Assembly (NCBI GenBank): GCA_900754615.1
Contig: CAAEDN010000006.1
Coordinates: 11,438 to 75,437, forward strand
Reading direction: 5' to 3'
DNA length: 64,000 bases
Source: an uncultured Holdemanella sp.
GTDB lineage: Bacteria; Bacillota_I; Bacilli_A; Erysipelotrichales; Erysipelotrichaceae
Both the position numbers and the translations under genes were made by a program. The notes beneath the pieces are model-generated. The model searched no databases. It was not told where the DNA came from and saw only the letters and a list, made by a program, of their open reading frames with translations. Of this stretch, positions 8,362-16,646 are shown one piece after another (within the stretch, counting starts at the first letter, position 1; every line of letters starts with the position of its first letter).

Positions 8362-11211
8362 ATGAACTATCAAAATATACAGAACGGTCTATCTACCGCA
8401 TTTCTAAATAAAAATATATCTTCCAATACCTTATATCGACCTCAATTTATTTCGAACGACTATAAGAATGGAAAAAAAGTATTAAGTACAATTGAAGATG
8501 AATTATTACACTGCGATTCCTTTCTAATCAGTGTCGCCTTTATCACCATGGGAGGTATTACCCCCTTGCTTCAAACCCTTCGTACTTTAGAAGATAAAGG
8601 CATCAAAGGAAAGATTCTAACAACCGATTATCTAGCTTTTAGCGATCCTAAAGCACTAGATAAACTCGCCACATTTTCTAATATTGAACTTAAGATGTAT
8701 CTAGTACCCGACTCAAAAAATGGTTTTCATACTAAAGGATATATCTTTCAATCCGATGAAATCTATAAGATTCTTATTGGTTCTAGTAATATGACAAATA
8801 CAGCACTTACCACAAATCGTGAATGGAATACGAAAATTGTTTCTACTAAATCCGGTGAGTTTGTATCTGAAATGCTTGAGGAATTTGATAGTCTCTGGAA
8901 TCATTCGAATACACATTCTTACAATGAATTTATCGGTGCTTATCGAGTGCATTATGAAGAATACAAGAAAGTCAAACAAAAAGAAAAAATCGAACTTCCT
9001 TCTAAACAACTCATTCCGAATTCTATGCAGCAAGCCTTTATTTCAAGTCTTAGAAACATACGTAATTTGAATGAATCCAAAGCTCTTCTAATCAGTGCAA
9101 CGGGAACAGGAAAAACATACGCCTCTGCATTTGCACTTCAAGATCAAAATCCAAAAAGAGCCTTATTCCTTGTTCATAGAGAACAAATTGCCAAACAAGC
9201 TCTTCAAAGCTATAAAAATGTATTTGGCAATACAAAAACATTCGGTCTATTATCTGGAAATAGTAAAGATACTAATGTAGACTACTTGTTCGCAACTATG
9301 CAAACCATGTCTAAAAAAGAAGTGTATTCTAGTTTTGCCCCTGATACATTTGACACCATCATTATTGATGAAGCCCATCGCATTGGTGCAAAAAGCTACC
9401 AGGAAATCATGGACTACTTTAAACCAAAATTTTGGCTAGGCATGTCGGCAAGCCCAGAAAGAACAGATGACTTTGATGTCTATGCCGCCTTCGACCATAA
9501 TATTGCCTATGAAATACGTCTTCAACAAGCTCTCGAAGAAAACCTATTATGCCCATTCCATTATTTTGGGATTACCGATTTATTAACAAATGGAAATGAA
9601 ACGGATTTTACGGACTTTAACTATTTAACATCCAACCAAAGAGTCGACTATATTATCGAACAAACCAATTACTACGGTTATAGTGGAGAACGAGTCAAGG
9701 GACTTATGTTTTGCAGTTCTAAAAAAGAAGCAGCTGCCCTTAGTGAAAGACTAAATCTAAGAGGCTATCGAACACTTGCCCTAAGTGGCGAGGATTCTCA
9801 AGAAAAAAGAGAAGATGCGATTGATCGATTAGTATCCAACACACGAAATGACTATCTACAATACATATTAACAGTGGATATTTTTAATGAAGGTGTGGAT
9901 ATTCCAGAAATTAATCAAGTTGTCCTTTTAAGGCCCACACAATCTCCTATTGTCTTTGTGCAACAATTAGGTCGAGGCCTAAGAAAATCACAAGACAAAG
10001 AATACGTTGTCATTCTAGACTTCATTGGAAATTACAAGAATAACTTTATGATACCAATTGCCCTATCTGGAGATCGTTCTTACAACAAAGATAACATCAG
10101 ACGTTACGTGATGGAAGGAGAAAGAATCATTCCGGGATCAAGTACAATACACTTTGATGAAATCAGTAAGAAACAAATCTTCGCATCCATTGATACAGCT
10201 AACTTTGCGGACATCAAACTCATTAAGGACAGCTATAAAAATCTGAAAAATAAACTTGGAAAAATCCCAACCCTTATGGATTTTGAAAACTATGGCGAAA
10301 TAAATGTACAAAGAATCTTCGACAATAAATCATTAGGATCTTACTATGCTTTTTTAAAGAAATATGAAAAGGATTATAAGATCAGGTTGAATGAACTTGA
10401 AGAAAGCTTTATTAAATTCATTTGTACAAAACTTGCCAATGGAAAAAGAAAAACAGAACTTGAAGTATTAAATGATTTAATCAATAATCAAGATTATATT
10501 TTTCCAAATAATCTATCCCAAACAAATATCATGAACATCTTCACCAATGAATTCCCTACTGGTTCTGGAAAGAATACATTTAAAGATTGTATTTTTATGG
10601 AAGATAAGAAGATTTCTAAATCATTTAAAACATGTTTAGAAAACAATGATTTTAAATCCATGTTGAAAGAAATCATTGAATATGGGTTAGACCATTACAA
10701 CAAATATTATAAGAACACGTATAAAGATACAAACTTTGTACTCTACCAAAAATATACATATGAAGATGCCTGTCGCCTGTTAAATTGGCAACACAATGAA
10801 GTTCCATTAAATATTGGCGGATACAAATATGATCAAACAACCAAAACATTCCCTGTCTTTATCAATTATGACAAGGCAAATGATATTCAAGATACAATCA
10901 AATATGAAGATCATTTTATCAATGAAAGTCAATTGATTGCGATATCCAAATCAGGAAGAACCACAAGCAGTGATGACGTACAAAACTTCTTGTACGCCAA
11001 AGAAAGAGGCATTGAAATCCATTTGTTTGTGAGAAAAAATAAAGATGATAAGACAAGTAAAGAATTCTATTATTTAGGCAATATGAAAGCAGAAATAGAC
11101 AAGGCCAAACAGTTCATGATGCCAAACACACAAAAAACAGCCGTCGAAATCTTATGGCAACTAGATACACCCGTAAGAGAAGACATTTATCGATATATCG
11201 TAGAGGAGTGA
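8362..11211 (+). CDS. PLD-nuclease-like / superfamily 2 helicase fusion (DUF3427 type)
   Basis: 949 aa. Residues 1-190 form a phospholipase-D-like domain with FHTKGYIF (H-x-K) and GSSNMTNTAL, the arrangement of a PLD nuclease. A superfamily 2 helicase follows: motif I LISATGTGKTYAS, motif II IIIDEAHR, motif III GMSASPERTDDFD, motif VI VQQLGRGLRKS. The last 350 residues match the architecture of DUF3427-type helicases. It probably translocates on or remodels DNA, with the PLD domain cutting or binding. A TTG-start Nudix gene follows 4 bp after the stop. Helicase-nuclease fusions of this kind are frequent in defence islands; no direct evidence of that role is visible. Confidence 0.88.
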   Translation: MNYQNIQNGLSTAFLNKNISSNTLYRPQFISNDYKNGKKVLSTIEDELLHCDSFLISVAFITMGGITPLLQTLRTLEDKGIKGKILTTDYLAFSDPKALDKLATFSNIELKMYLVPDSKNGFHTKGYIFQSDEIYKILIGSSNMTNTALTTNREWNTKIVSTKSGEFVSEMLEEFDSLWNHSNTHSYNEFIGAYRVHYEEYKKVKQKEKIELPSKQLIPNSMQQAFISSLRNIRNLNESKALLISATGTGKTYASAFALQDQNPKRALFLVHREQIAKQALQSYKNVFGNTKTFGLLSGNSKDTNVDYLFATMQTMSKKEVYSSFAPDTFDTIIIDEAHRIGAKSYQEIMDYFKPKFWLGMSASPERTDDFDVYAAFDHNIAYEIRLQQALEENLLCPFHYFGITDLLTNGNETDFTDFNYLTSNQRVDYIIEQTNYYGYSGERVKGLMFCSSKKEAAALSERLNLRGYRTLALSGEDSQEKREDAIDRLVSNTRNDYLQYILTVDIFNEGVDIPEINQVVLLRPTQSPIVFVQQLGRGLRKSQDKEYVVILDFIGNYKNNFMIPIALSGDRSYNKDNIRRYVMEGERIIPGSSTIHFDEISKKQIFASIDTANFADIKLIKDSYKNLKNKLGKIPTLMDFENYGEINVQRIFDNKSLGSYYAFLKKYEKDYKIRLNELEESFIKFICTKLANGKRKTELEVLNDLINNQDYIFPNNLSQTNIMNIFTNEFPTGSGKNTFKDCIFMEDKKISKSFKTCLENNDFKSMLKEIIEYGLDHYNKYYKNTYKDTNFVLYQKYTYEDACRLLNWQHNEVPLNIGGYKYDQTTKTFPVFINYDKANDIQDTIKYEDHFINESQLIAISKSGRTTSSDDVQNFLYAKERGIEIHLFVRKNKDDKTSKEFYYLGNMKAEIDKAKQFMMPNTQKTAVEILWQLDTPVREDIYRYIVEE

Positions 11212-11215
11212 TTTT

Positions 11216-11602
11216 TTGAAAACAATACACGTAGTAGCCGCCATTATCAAAGATGGAAATAAAATATTCGCCACTCAAAGAGGCTATGGCGAATTTAAAG
11301 ACGGATGGGAATTTCCAGGAGGAAAAGTAGAACCTAATGAAACAAGTAAACAAGCCATTGTTCGAGAAATTAAAGAAGAATTAGATACAACTATTCAAGT
11401 AGAAGAATATTTTGATACAGTCGAATACGACTATCCAAACTTCCACCTATCGATGGAATGTTTCATTTGTACAATACTTGAAGGTAAGCTAACTCTATTA
11501 GAACACGAATCCGCTAAGTGGCTTACTAAAGAAACATTAGATTCAGTAGATTGGCTACCTGCAGATCTAGGATTAATAACAAAATTAAAAGAAGTATTAT
11601 AA
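11216..11602 (+). CDS. Nudix (MutT-like) hydrolase, TTG start
   Basis: 128 aa. The Nudix box is intact: GGKVEPNETSKQAIVREIKE, followed by EL, giving G-x5-E-x7-RE-x2-EE-like spacing. The fold starts with the usual MutT opening KTIHVVAAII. The start is TTG, placed 7 nt after a strong AGAGGAG SD; no ATG lies nearby in frame. The gene is 4 bp downstream of the helicase stop and therefore part of the same operon. It probably hydrolyses a nucleoside triphosphate or a related pyrophosphate; the substrate is unknown. Confidence 0.9.
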   Translation: MKTIHVVAAIIKDGNKIFATQRGYGEFKDGWEFPGGKVEPNETSKQAIVREIKEELDTTIQVEEYFDTVEYDYPNFHLSMECFICTILEGKLTLLEHESAKWLTKETLDSVDWLPADLGLITKLKEVL

Positions 11603-11630
11603 TCCCATACAACATTTTAAAGGACAAGAA

Positions 11631-11680
11631 AATGAGCATTTTACCTTTACATAAAAGACAAATGCTCATTTTTATTTTAT
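11631..11680 (+). terminator. Terminator of the helicase-Nudix operon
   Basis: Stem AATGAGCATTT/AAATGCTCATT (11631-11641 with 11660-11670) with a long loop, followed by a T-rich tract. Confidence 0.75.
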
Positions 11681-11722
11681 CCAACTGTCAAATAATCAAC
11701 AAATTTACAGAAATTAATAATG

Positions 11723-11754
11723 TTTTCACATTGAAGTTTTATAATTAGAATTGG
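11723..11754 (+). promoter_or_regulatory. Promoter module shared with the locus at 34571
   Basis: TTTTCA, 17 bp, then TAGAAT. The 32-bp block matches 34571-34602 at 27 of 32 positions by my hand alignment, including TTTTCACATTGAA. Both blocks precede a small membrane-peptide gene, so this is probably a conserved promoter of one toxin-like family. Confidence 0.65.
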
Positions 11755-11859
11755 CTACTTGATGTGGTTGGTGGTTACCTCTTGTTAAGGAGATTTGAAG
11801 CCTTGAATCTTGAGTTCCAGGTAAGTAGATCTTTCTATTTTTTTACAGGAGGAAAGCTT

Positions 11860-11961
11860 ATGTATATATATCTACATATTGATGTTGCTTTTGTGTTGTT
11901 TGCCGTGGTAGAAATACTAAAAGTAACATTAATTATTATAGAAAAATGCAAAAAGCACTAA
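11860..11961 (+). CDS. Small hydrophobic peptide, type I toxin-like
   Basis: 33 codons: MYIYLHIDVAFVLFAVVEIL, a membrane helix, then a basic end EKCKKH. The SD AGGAGGA lies 7 nt upstream. A long leader (about 105 nt) separates it from the promoter at 11723, and a CCTC in that leader (11779-11783 region) could pair with GAGG of the SD. A convergent promoter and a shared bidirectional terminator lie downstream. A tiny transmembrane peptide with basic tail, structured leader and antisense RNA is the layout of type I toxins such as Fst or TxpA. I infer the role from layout, not from a named family match. Confidence 0.55.
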   Translation: MYIYLHIDVAFVLFAVVEILKVTLIIIEKCKKH

Positions 11962-12045
11962 TCACCACTGACAATGGACATAGATTAGTGCTTCAGCATT
12001 AATTTTATTTCAGAGTAACCACTGCTTTTCCAGTAGTCGTTCTCT
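11946..12045 (-). ncRNA. Candidate antisense RNA of the toxin-like locus
   Basis: A TATAAT on the minus strand (12052-12057) would start a transcript near 12045, running to the shared terminator: about 100 nt with no ORF. It overlaps the end of the toxin-like mRNA. The RNA contains GTGGTTACTCT near its 5' end, and the toxin leader contains GTGGTTACCTCT (11772-11783 region). A toxin transcript reading past the terminator could therefore pair its own 5' and 3' ends. The -35 is weak. Coordinates are approximate. Confidence 0.4.
11953..11993. terminator. Bidirectional terminator between toxin-like gene and antisense RNA
   Basis: Perfect stem AAGCACTAATC/GATTAGTGCTT (11953-11963 with 11983-11993). 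On the minus strand it is followed by TTTTGCATTTTT. The toxin-like ORF stops inside the left arm. Confidence 0.75.
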
Positions 12046-12207
12046 ATATGTATTATACAAAGAAACCAAATGTATTTCCACAAGAAAAGCTTAAAATCCC
12101 ACACAACATTTTATTAATATTAAAAACACTTGTATTCACTTTATATAAAGCTAATATTAAGATTTTTATGTGATTCAACTGCCAAAAAAAAGAATAATTC
12201 AAACGAA
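12046..12207. other. AT-rich intergenic DNA, no gene seen
   Basis: Apart from the antisense promoter at 12052-12057 I see no supported feature. Longer open frames across this stretch on either strand lack an SD and family resemblance. Confidence 0.5.
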
Positions 12208-12363
12208 CTATCCTTTCTTTGGTTGAATCCAATATACACTTTCTGCAATACGAACTTTCAAACCATCCATTATCATTTCTTTTTGTTGAAAGTTTGCCAA
12301 AACATTCAAGCGATTCCAAAAAGTTCTTTCGCAAATGGATTTACCATCAATAAAACATTCCAT
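12208..12363 (-). CDS. Small protein of 51 residues, unknown
   Basis: ATG at 12363 with SD GGGAG about 8 nt upstream and stop TAG at 12208. The protein begins MECFIDGKSICERTFWNRLN and ends with a basic PKKG. It has no membrane segment and no family I recognise. A well-formed promoter (TTGTAA at 12408-12413, 17 bp, TATGAT at 12385-12390) stands directly upstream, which is the main reason to accept it. It lies downstream of copA on the same strand, but with its own promoter. Confidence 0.5.
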   Translation of the reverse strand: MECFIDGKSICERTFWNRLNVLANFQQKEMIMDGLKVRIAESVYWIQPKKG

Positions 12364-12384
12364 TTTACTTCTCCCTCGAGGACT

Positions 12385-12413
12385 ATCATAGAATATTCTG
12401 AATCCGCTTACAA
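12385..12413 (-). promoter_or_regulatory. Promoter of the 51-residue ORF
   Basis: TTGTAA (12408-12413), a 17-bp spacer, and TATGAT (12385-12390), reading on the minus strand. Confidence 0.55.
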
Positions 12414-12442
12414 GTCTTGACTTTTTTTATTTTTATGATTCT

Positions 12443-12652
12443 CTATTTCACTGAAATAACTGTGTAACCTGCATTTATCACGGCATCACTCAACATTTGA
12501 TCAGTAACATCATCTGTACAATTTAATGTAGCTGTTTTTTCATCTAAACTAACCTCCACATCACTGACACCTTCTACTTTACTTAGAGCATCCTTTACAT
12601 GTGCCACACAATGCATACACATCATACCATCTACGGTTACTACTTTTTTCAT
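12443..12652 (-). CDS. Nested in-frame start giving a CopZ-like copper chaperone
   Basis: Inside copA, in the same frame, a perfect AAGGAGG (12661-12667) lies 8 nt before an ATG at 12652. Translation from there gives 69 residues starting MKKVVTVDGMMCMHCVAHVK. This is exactly one heavy-metal domain, and the length fits free CopZ chaperones. The SD is as strong as any in the window. I infer that the operon makes both full CopA and a separate chaperone; alternatively it is the relic of a copZ gene fused to copA. Confidence 0.6.
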   Translation of the reverse strand: MKKVVTVDGMMCMHCVAHVKDALSKVEGVSDVEVSLDEKTATLNCTDDVTDQMLSDAVINAGYTVISVK

Positions 12653-15163
12653 TTTCTTTTCCTCCTTATATTCAACAGGAATATAACCTGCATCTTTAAC
12701 GGCCTGCTTTAAAGCCACCTTATTTACTTGTTGTACATACTCAATATCGGCCTTACCCAAATTATAATCCACACGCGCTTCTTTTACATTCGGAACCTTC
12801 ATTAAAGCATCTTTAACCAACCATGCACAATGCCCACAAGACATACCATCAATCTGCATTGTGTAGGTTTCTACTTCTTCGCTTTGAATCCTTGGCTTAA
12901 AGAAACGAAGTCTTAATGCATTTGTGACAACACAAACACTACTCAAAGACATACATGCAGAACCAATCATTGGTGATAATCTTAGTCCCAATGCAGGATA
13001 CAATAAACCTGCCGCCACTGGAATTCCTAGAATGTTGTAGAAGAATGCCCAGAATAAGTTCATCTTGATATTTTTGATAACATCACTCGATAAATCCATC
13101 GCTGTTACAACATCCAATAAAGAACTCTTCATTAAGATCACATCGGCACTATCCAAGGCAATATCGGTTCCAGCACCAATCGCAACACCGATATCTGCAC
13201 GCATTAAAGCAGGCGCATCATTGATACCATCACCAACCATCATAACCTTCTTACCTTGTTCTTGAAGCTTACGAATCACACTCTCTTTATCTTGTGGCAA
13301 TACATCACTGATGACTTCATCCACACTTAAAGATTTTCCAATCGCATTGGCCGTTTTTTGATTATCCCCTGTCAACATGACCACATGTATATTTTTCTTT
13401 TTAAACTGCTCCAAAGCCACCTTGCTTGTACTGCGAATTGTATCTGCTACACAAATTAAACCAATCACAGAATGATCTTCCACAAAAATCATTGGTGTTT
13501 GACCTAAACTTGCATAAGAATCTAAATCCGATAAAACAGTTTGATTTAAAATCACATTATTTTCTTCCAGAAATCTTTTATTGCCCGCCAAGTACATATG
13601 TCCATTTATACTTGCCTGAACACCACGACCTGAAATATTCATAAAGTTTTCATACTGTTGAACTTTTATATTTTTTTCTTTCGCATACGTCACAATAGCC
13701 TGACCCAAAGGATGTAAAGAACCGCTCTCTAAGCTAGCCGCAATGGAAACAAAATCATTTACACTTATATTTTTATATACCTTGATACCTTGAACACTTG
13801 GCTTACCTGAAGTAATCGTACCCGTCTTATCCAGTACAATTGTATCAATCGAATGCAACTGCTCTAAAATGGCAGCCGACTTAATTAAGATACCATTTTC
13901 TGCAGCCTTACCAGTACCCACCATAATTGCGACAGGCGTAGCTAAACCTAAAGCACAAGGGCAAGAAATCACAAGTACACTAATCGCATTGGAAAGCGCA
14001 AACTGAACTGTTTGACCACTAACGAACCATGCAAGTCCAGTAATTAAAGCAATTAGAATAACTACTGGAACAAAAATACCACTTACCTTATCTGCCAATC
14101 TTGCGATGGGTGCTTTTGAATTTCCAGCATCATCTACCAATTGAATGATCTTCGCTAGAGTTGTATCCTCCCCAACTTTTTCAGCCTCAAACTGAAAACT
14201 TCCATTCTCATTCATTGTAGCCGATATGACCGAATCCCCGACATTCTTTTCTACCGGAAGACTCTCTCCTGTAATCGCCGACTGATCCACATAGCCTGTA
14301 CCTGAAATGACTTTTCCATCCACAGGAATTCTTTGTCCTGGACGAATCACAACAATATCGTGAATTCGAATACTTTCACTCGACACAACAATTTCTTTGC
14401 CATCCCTTAAAATTGTCGCATTTTTAGGTGCCAGATCCACCAACTTATCTAAGGCATCACTCGTTTTCGCCTTGGATCTAGACTCCAGATACTTTCCAAC
14501 ACTCACTAAAGTCACAATCGTTGCAGCGGATTCAAAATATAAAGAGTGCATCGCCATATGTGCCATTTCAATGTCTTGCATACCAAAATAATAGGCCATT
14601 TGATAAATACCTACCAAACCATATACGAGACTTGCACCTGAACCAATCGCAACCAAAGAATCCATATTTGGAGCCTTATTAATCAAAGCCTTAAAACCTG
14701 TAATAAAGAAATGTCTTTGAATAAACAAAATACATAGACAAAGAATCAACTGTGTTAGAGCCGAAACCATCATCCATTCCATGCCCTCTAAAATAGGAAG
14801 ACCTACCATAGGTCCCATCGCAATCAAAAGTAATGGAATCAACAAAATTAAACTAAATACTAATCTTTGTTTGGCTTTTTTTTGATCCAATTCCACTCGA
14901 TCCTGTCGATTCTGCCATTCCTTACGAAAACCAGACTGCTCATTTTGACTAGCGCCATGCACACTTGCACCATAACCAATTTGGTTGACCACATCACAAA
15001 TTGTTTGTTCATTCACCTTGCTTTCATCAAACTCAACCTTCATCGAATTCGACAATAAAGAAACATCACAATGATGAACCCCATCCAACTTACTCACAAC
15101 TCTTGTCACATTGGCCTGACAAGCCGCACATGTCATACCTGTCACATCAAATTTTTCTTCCAT
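12443..15163 (-). CDS. copA: Copper-exporting P1B-type ATPase with three HMA domains
   Basis: 906 aa. An N-terminal heavy-metal domain has GMTCAAC at residues 9-15. The P-type ATPase core follows with SCPCALGLATP (copper-binding CPC, near 405), the phosphorylation motif DKTGTIT, and GDGINDAP. Unusually, two more heavy-metal domains sit at the C-terminus (GMSCGHC and GMMCMHC). It pumps Cu(I) out across the membrane. I place the start at the ATG 15163 after AGGTGG rather than at the GTG at 15172. It directly follows csoR (stop 15173) and should be induced by copper. The last domain can also be translated on its own (see 12443-12652). Confidence 0.95.
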   Translation of the reverse strand: MEEKFDVTGMTCAACQANVTRVVSKLDGVHHCDVSLLSNSMKVEFDESKVNEQTICDVVNQIGYGASVHGASQNEQSGFRKEWQNRQDRVELDQKKAKQRLVFSLILLIPLLLIAMGPMVGLPILEGMEWMMVSALTQLILCLCILFIQRHFFITGFKALINKAPNMDSLVAIGSGASLVYGLVGIYQMAYYFGMQDIEMAHMAMHSLYFESAATIVTLVSVGKYLESRSKAKTSDALDKLVDLAPKNATILRDGKEIVVSSESIRIHDIVVIRPGQRIPVDGKVISGTGYVDQSAITGESLPVEKNVGDSVISATMNENGSFQFEAEKVGEDTTLAKIIQLVDDAGNSKAPIARLADKVSGIFVPVVILIALITGLAWFVSGQTVQFALSNAISVLVISCPCALGLATPVAIMVGTGKAAENGILIKSAAILEQLHSIDTIVLDKTGTITSGKPSVQGIKVYKNISVNDFVSIAASLESGSLHPLGQAIVTYAKEKNIKVQQYENFMNISGRGVQASINGHMYLAGNKRFLEENNVILNQTVLSDLDSYASLGQTPMIFVEDHSVIGLICVADTIRSTSKVALEQFKKKNIHVVMLTGDNQKTANAIGKSLSVDEVISDVLPQDKESVIRKLQEQGKKVMMVGDGINDAPALMRADIGVAIGAGTDIALDSADVILMKSSLLDVVTAMDLSSDVIKNIKMNLFWAFFYNILGIPVAAGLLYPALGLRLSPMIGSACMSLSSVCVVTNALRLRFFKPRIQSEEVETYTMQIDGMSCGHCAWLVKDALMKVPNVKEARVDYNLGKADIEYVQQVNKVALKQAVKDAGYIPVEYKEEKKMKKVVTVDGMMCMHCVAHVKDALSKVEGVSDVEVSLDEKTATLNCTDDVTDQMLSDAVINAGYTVISVK

Positions 15164-15172
15164 TAAAACCAC

Positions 15173-15466
15173 CTACTTTAATTTCTTTACTAAATCCATA
15201 ACCTCACTCATGATTTCTGTATTTCCATTTTGCACATCCTCAACCACACACGTATTCAAATGCTCCTGCAAAACAATATATCCAAATGCCTGCAAAGCAC
15301 TCTCTACAGCCGCTACCTGCACCAAGATATCTCCACAGTAGCGATTCTCCTTCAACATATTCTCAATTCCATTTAATTGCCCTACCATACGATGAAGGCG
15401 ATTCGTCAATTGCTTGATTTCCTGCTCATCTCTAGGCTGATGTTTTTTATGACAACAATCCTGCAT
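15173..15466 (-). CDS. csoR: Copper-sensing repressor CsoR
   Basis: 97 aa of the CsoR/FrmR (DUF156) family, an all-helical DNA-binding tetramer. The copper ligands are present in order: Cys in RYCGDILVQV, then His and Cys in LQEHLNTCV. An N-terminal CCHKKH adds further metal-binding residues. It represses the csoR-copA operon and releases DNA on binding Cu(I). The operator at 15491-15511 lies directly upstream. The copA start follows 9 bp after its stop, with the copA SD overlapping the csoR end. Confidence 0.93.
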   Translation of the reverse strand: MQDCCHKKHQPRDEQEIKQLTNRLHRMVGQLNGIENMLKENRYCGDILVQVAAVESALQAFGYIVLQEHLNTCVVEDVQNGNTEIMSEVMDLVKKLK

Positions 15467-15490
15467 ATATATTTCACCTCGTACATAATA

Positions 15491-15511
15491 ATATACCCCC
15501 TATAGGTATAT
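15491..15511. promoter_or_regulatory. CsoR operator
   Basis: An interrupted palindrome with ATATACCCCC on one side and TAGGTATAT on the other, the TACCCC-n-GGTA layout of CsoR sites. It is 24 bp upstream of the csoR start and also 47 bp upstream of the divergent membrane gene at 15559, so it could control both. Confidence 0.8.
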
Positions 15512-15558
15512 TTCAAGCGATATGACTTGTGGCATAATAAAAGAAAGGAAATTACCAT

Positions 15559-15936
15559 ATGAAATATAATTATTACGTGTACCTGCCAAGAATTGGAAGT
15601 ATTCTTGTCATGTTTTTAACGTGCAGTGCACTCTTCTCAAAAGAAATAATATTTAATATCATATACCTCGTTTTTGTCGTGCTACTTAGTCAAATTCTAT
15701 TTATATATGAAAAGAAACTATTAAAAAACAATGAACCACAATACCAAAAAATTAGTTTTCGCGATTCATTGTTGATGTATCCCATTCTATTAAAAATTGA
15801 ACTCTTCCTATTTGCGATTGTCAGCCTATTTAGTATATTGATCCTTCTATGCATCAATAAAACCATTATGGCACTCATCACATTTGGAATTATCACAATT
15901 ATTATTTCACTCTATCTAAACATGCGAAGACACTAG
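15559..15936 (+). CDS. Small integral membrane protein, unknown
   Basis: 125 aa with four hydrophobic segments (about residues 10-27, 31-50, 76-98 and 101-119), a basic linker and a basic end NMRRH. SD AAAGGAAA lies before the ATG. No family recognised. It diverges from csoR across the copper operator and converges with the response regulator gene, overlapping its end by 4 bp. Copper control is possible from the position alone. Confidence 0.65.
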   Translation: MKYNYYVYLPRIGSILVMFLTCSALFSKEIIFNIIYLVFVVLLSQILFIYEKKLLKNNEPQYQKISFRDSLLMYPILLKIELFLFAIVSLFSILILLCINKTIMALITFGIITIIISLYLNMRRH

Positions 15937-16646
15937 TCTTCCTTTTTTTCTGTCTGACGCAACATACGATAACCAACCCCTACATGTGTCTGAATATATT
16001 TTGGGTTAGAAGTATCTGGCTCAATTTTTTTACGTAAAGTTGCCATAAACACTCTTAGACTTGGAGTTTCCGTACCTTGCACACTTCCCCAGACTTCTCC
16101 CATAATATAATTATGTGTTAATACCTTATCTGTATTTTTAGCTAAAACACACAATAATTTATATTCAATTGGCGTTAAATGAATCTCATGCCCATTCTCA
16201 TATACACAACCTTGTGCATAATTAATTGTCAAATCTCCATTTTCATAGACACTTTCATTCACACTTATAGTCTGACTATTATTTAATCTTCGAATCGTCA
16301 CACGAAGTCTTGCCAACAATTCATCGACTGAAAAAGGTTTTGTCAAATAGTCATCAGCTCCTAAATCTAAAGCTTGTACTTTATCTTGATCCTCACTTCT
16401 TGCTGAAACTACAATAATTGGAATATTTGACCATGAACGAACCTTCTTGATTACTTCCAAACCATCCATATCCGGTAAACCTAAATCTAGAAGCATAATA
16501 TCTGGATTATAAGAAAGAACACTCATGATACCTTGTTTAGCAGTTTTTGCCAAACGAAACTGATAGTTTTCCATTTCTAAAGTCGTCGTAATCAAATTTC
16601 CTACCGCAACATCATCTTCAATGACTAAGATCTGAACTTTATTCAT
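15933..16646 (-). CDS. KdpE-like response regulator (OmpR family)
   Basis: 237 aa. The receiver domain (about 1-120) has the acidic pair EDD, the phosphoacceptor Asp in DIMLLDLGLPDMDG, and Lys in DYLTKPFS. The C-terminal winged helix is of OmpR/PhoB type (TPIEYKLLCVLAKNTDKVLT, then VGVGYRM). It overlaps the end of the sensor gene by 8 bp. The pairing with a KdpD-like kinase and the nearby ktrBA genes indicate control of potassium uptake. No kdpFABC pump is in the window. Its likely binding sites are the 11-bp repeats at 18531 and near 20630. Confidence 0.9.
   Translation of the reverse strand: MNKVQILVIEDDVAVGNLITTTLEMENYQFRLAKTAKQGIMSVLSYNPDIMLLDLGLPDMDGLEVIKKVRSWSNIPIIVVSARSEDQDKVQALDLGADDYLTKPFSVDELLARLRVTIRRLNNSQTISVNESVYENGDLTINYAQGCVYENGHEIHLTPIEYKLLCVLAKNTDKVLTHNYIMGEVWGSVQGTETPSLRVFMATLRKKIEPDTSNPKYIQTHVGVGYRMLRQTEKKED

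Noticed and set aside
12053..12334. 93-residue ORF on the minus strand
   Set aside because: No SD, odd composition, and overlaps the better supported 51-residue ORF in another frame as well as the antisense promoter.
12130..12420. 96-residue ORF on the plus strand
   Set aside because: Antisense to the 51-residue ORF, no SD, no family resemblance.
12046..12440. Insertion-sequence remnant
   Set aside because: No terminal inverted repeats, target duplications or transposase-like residues could be found.
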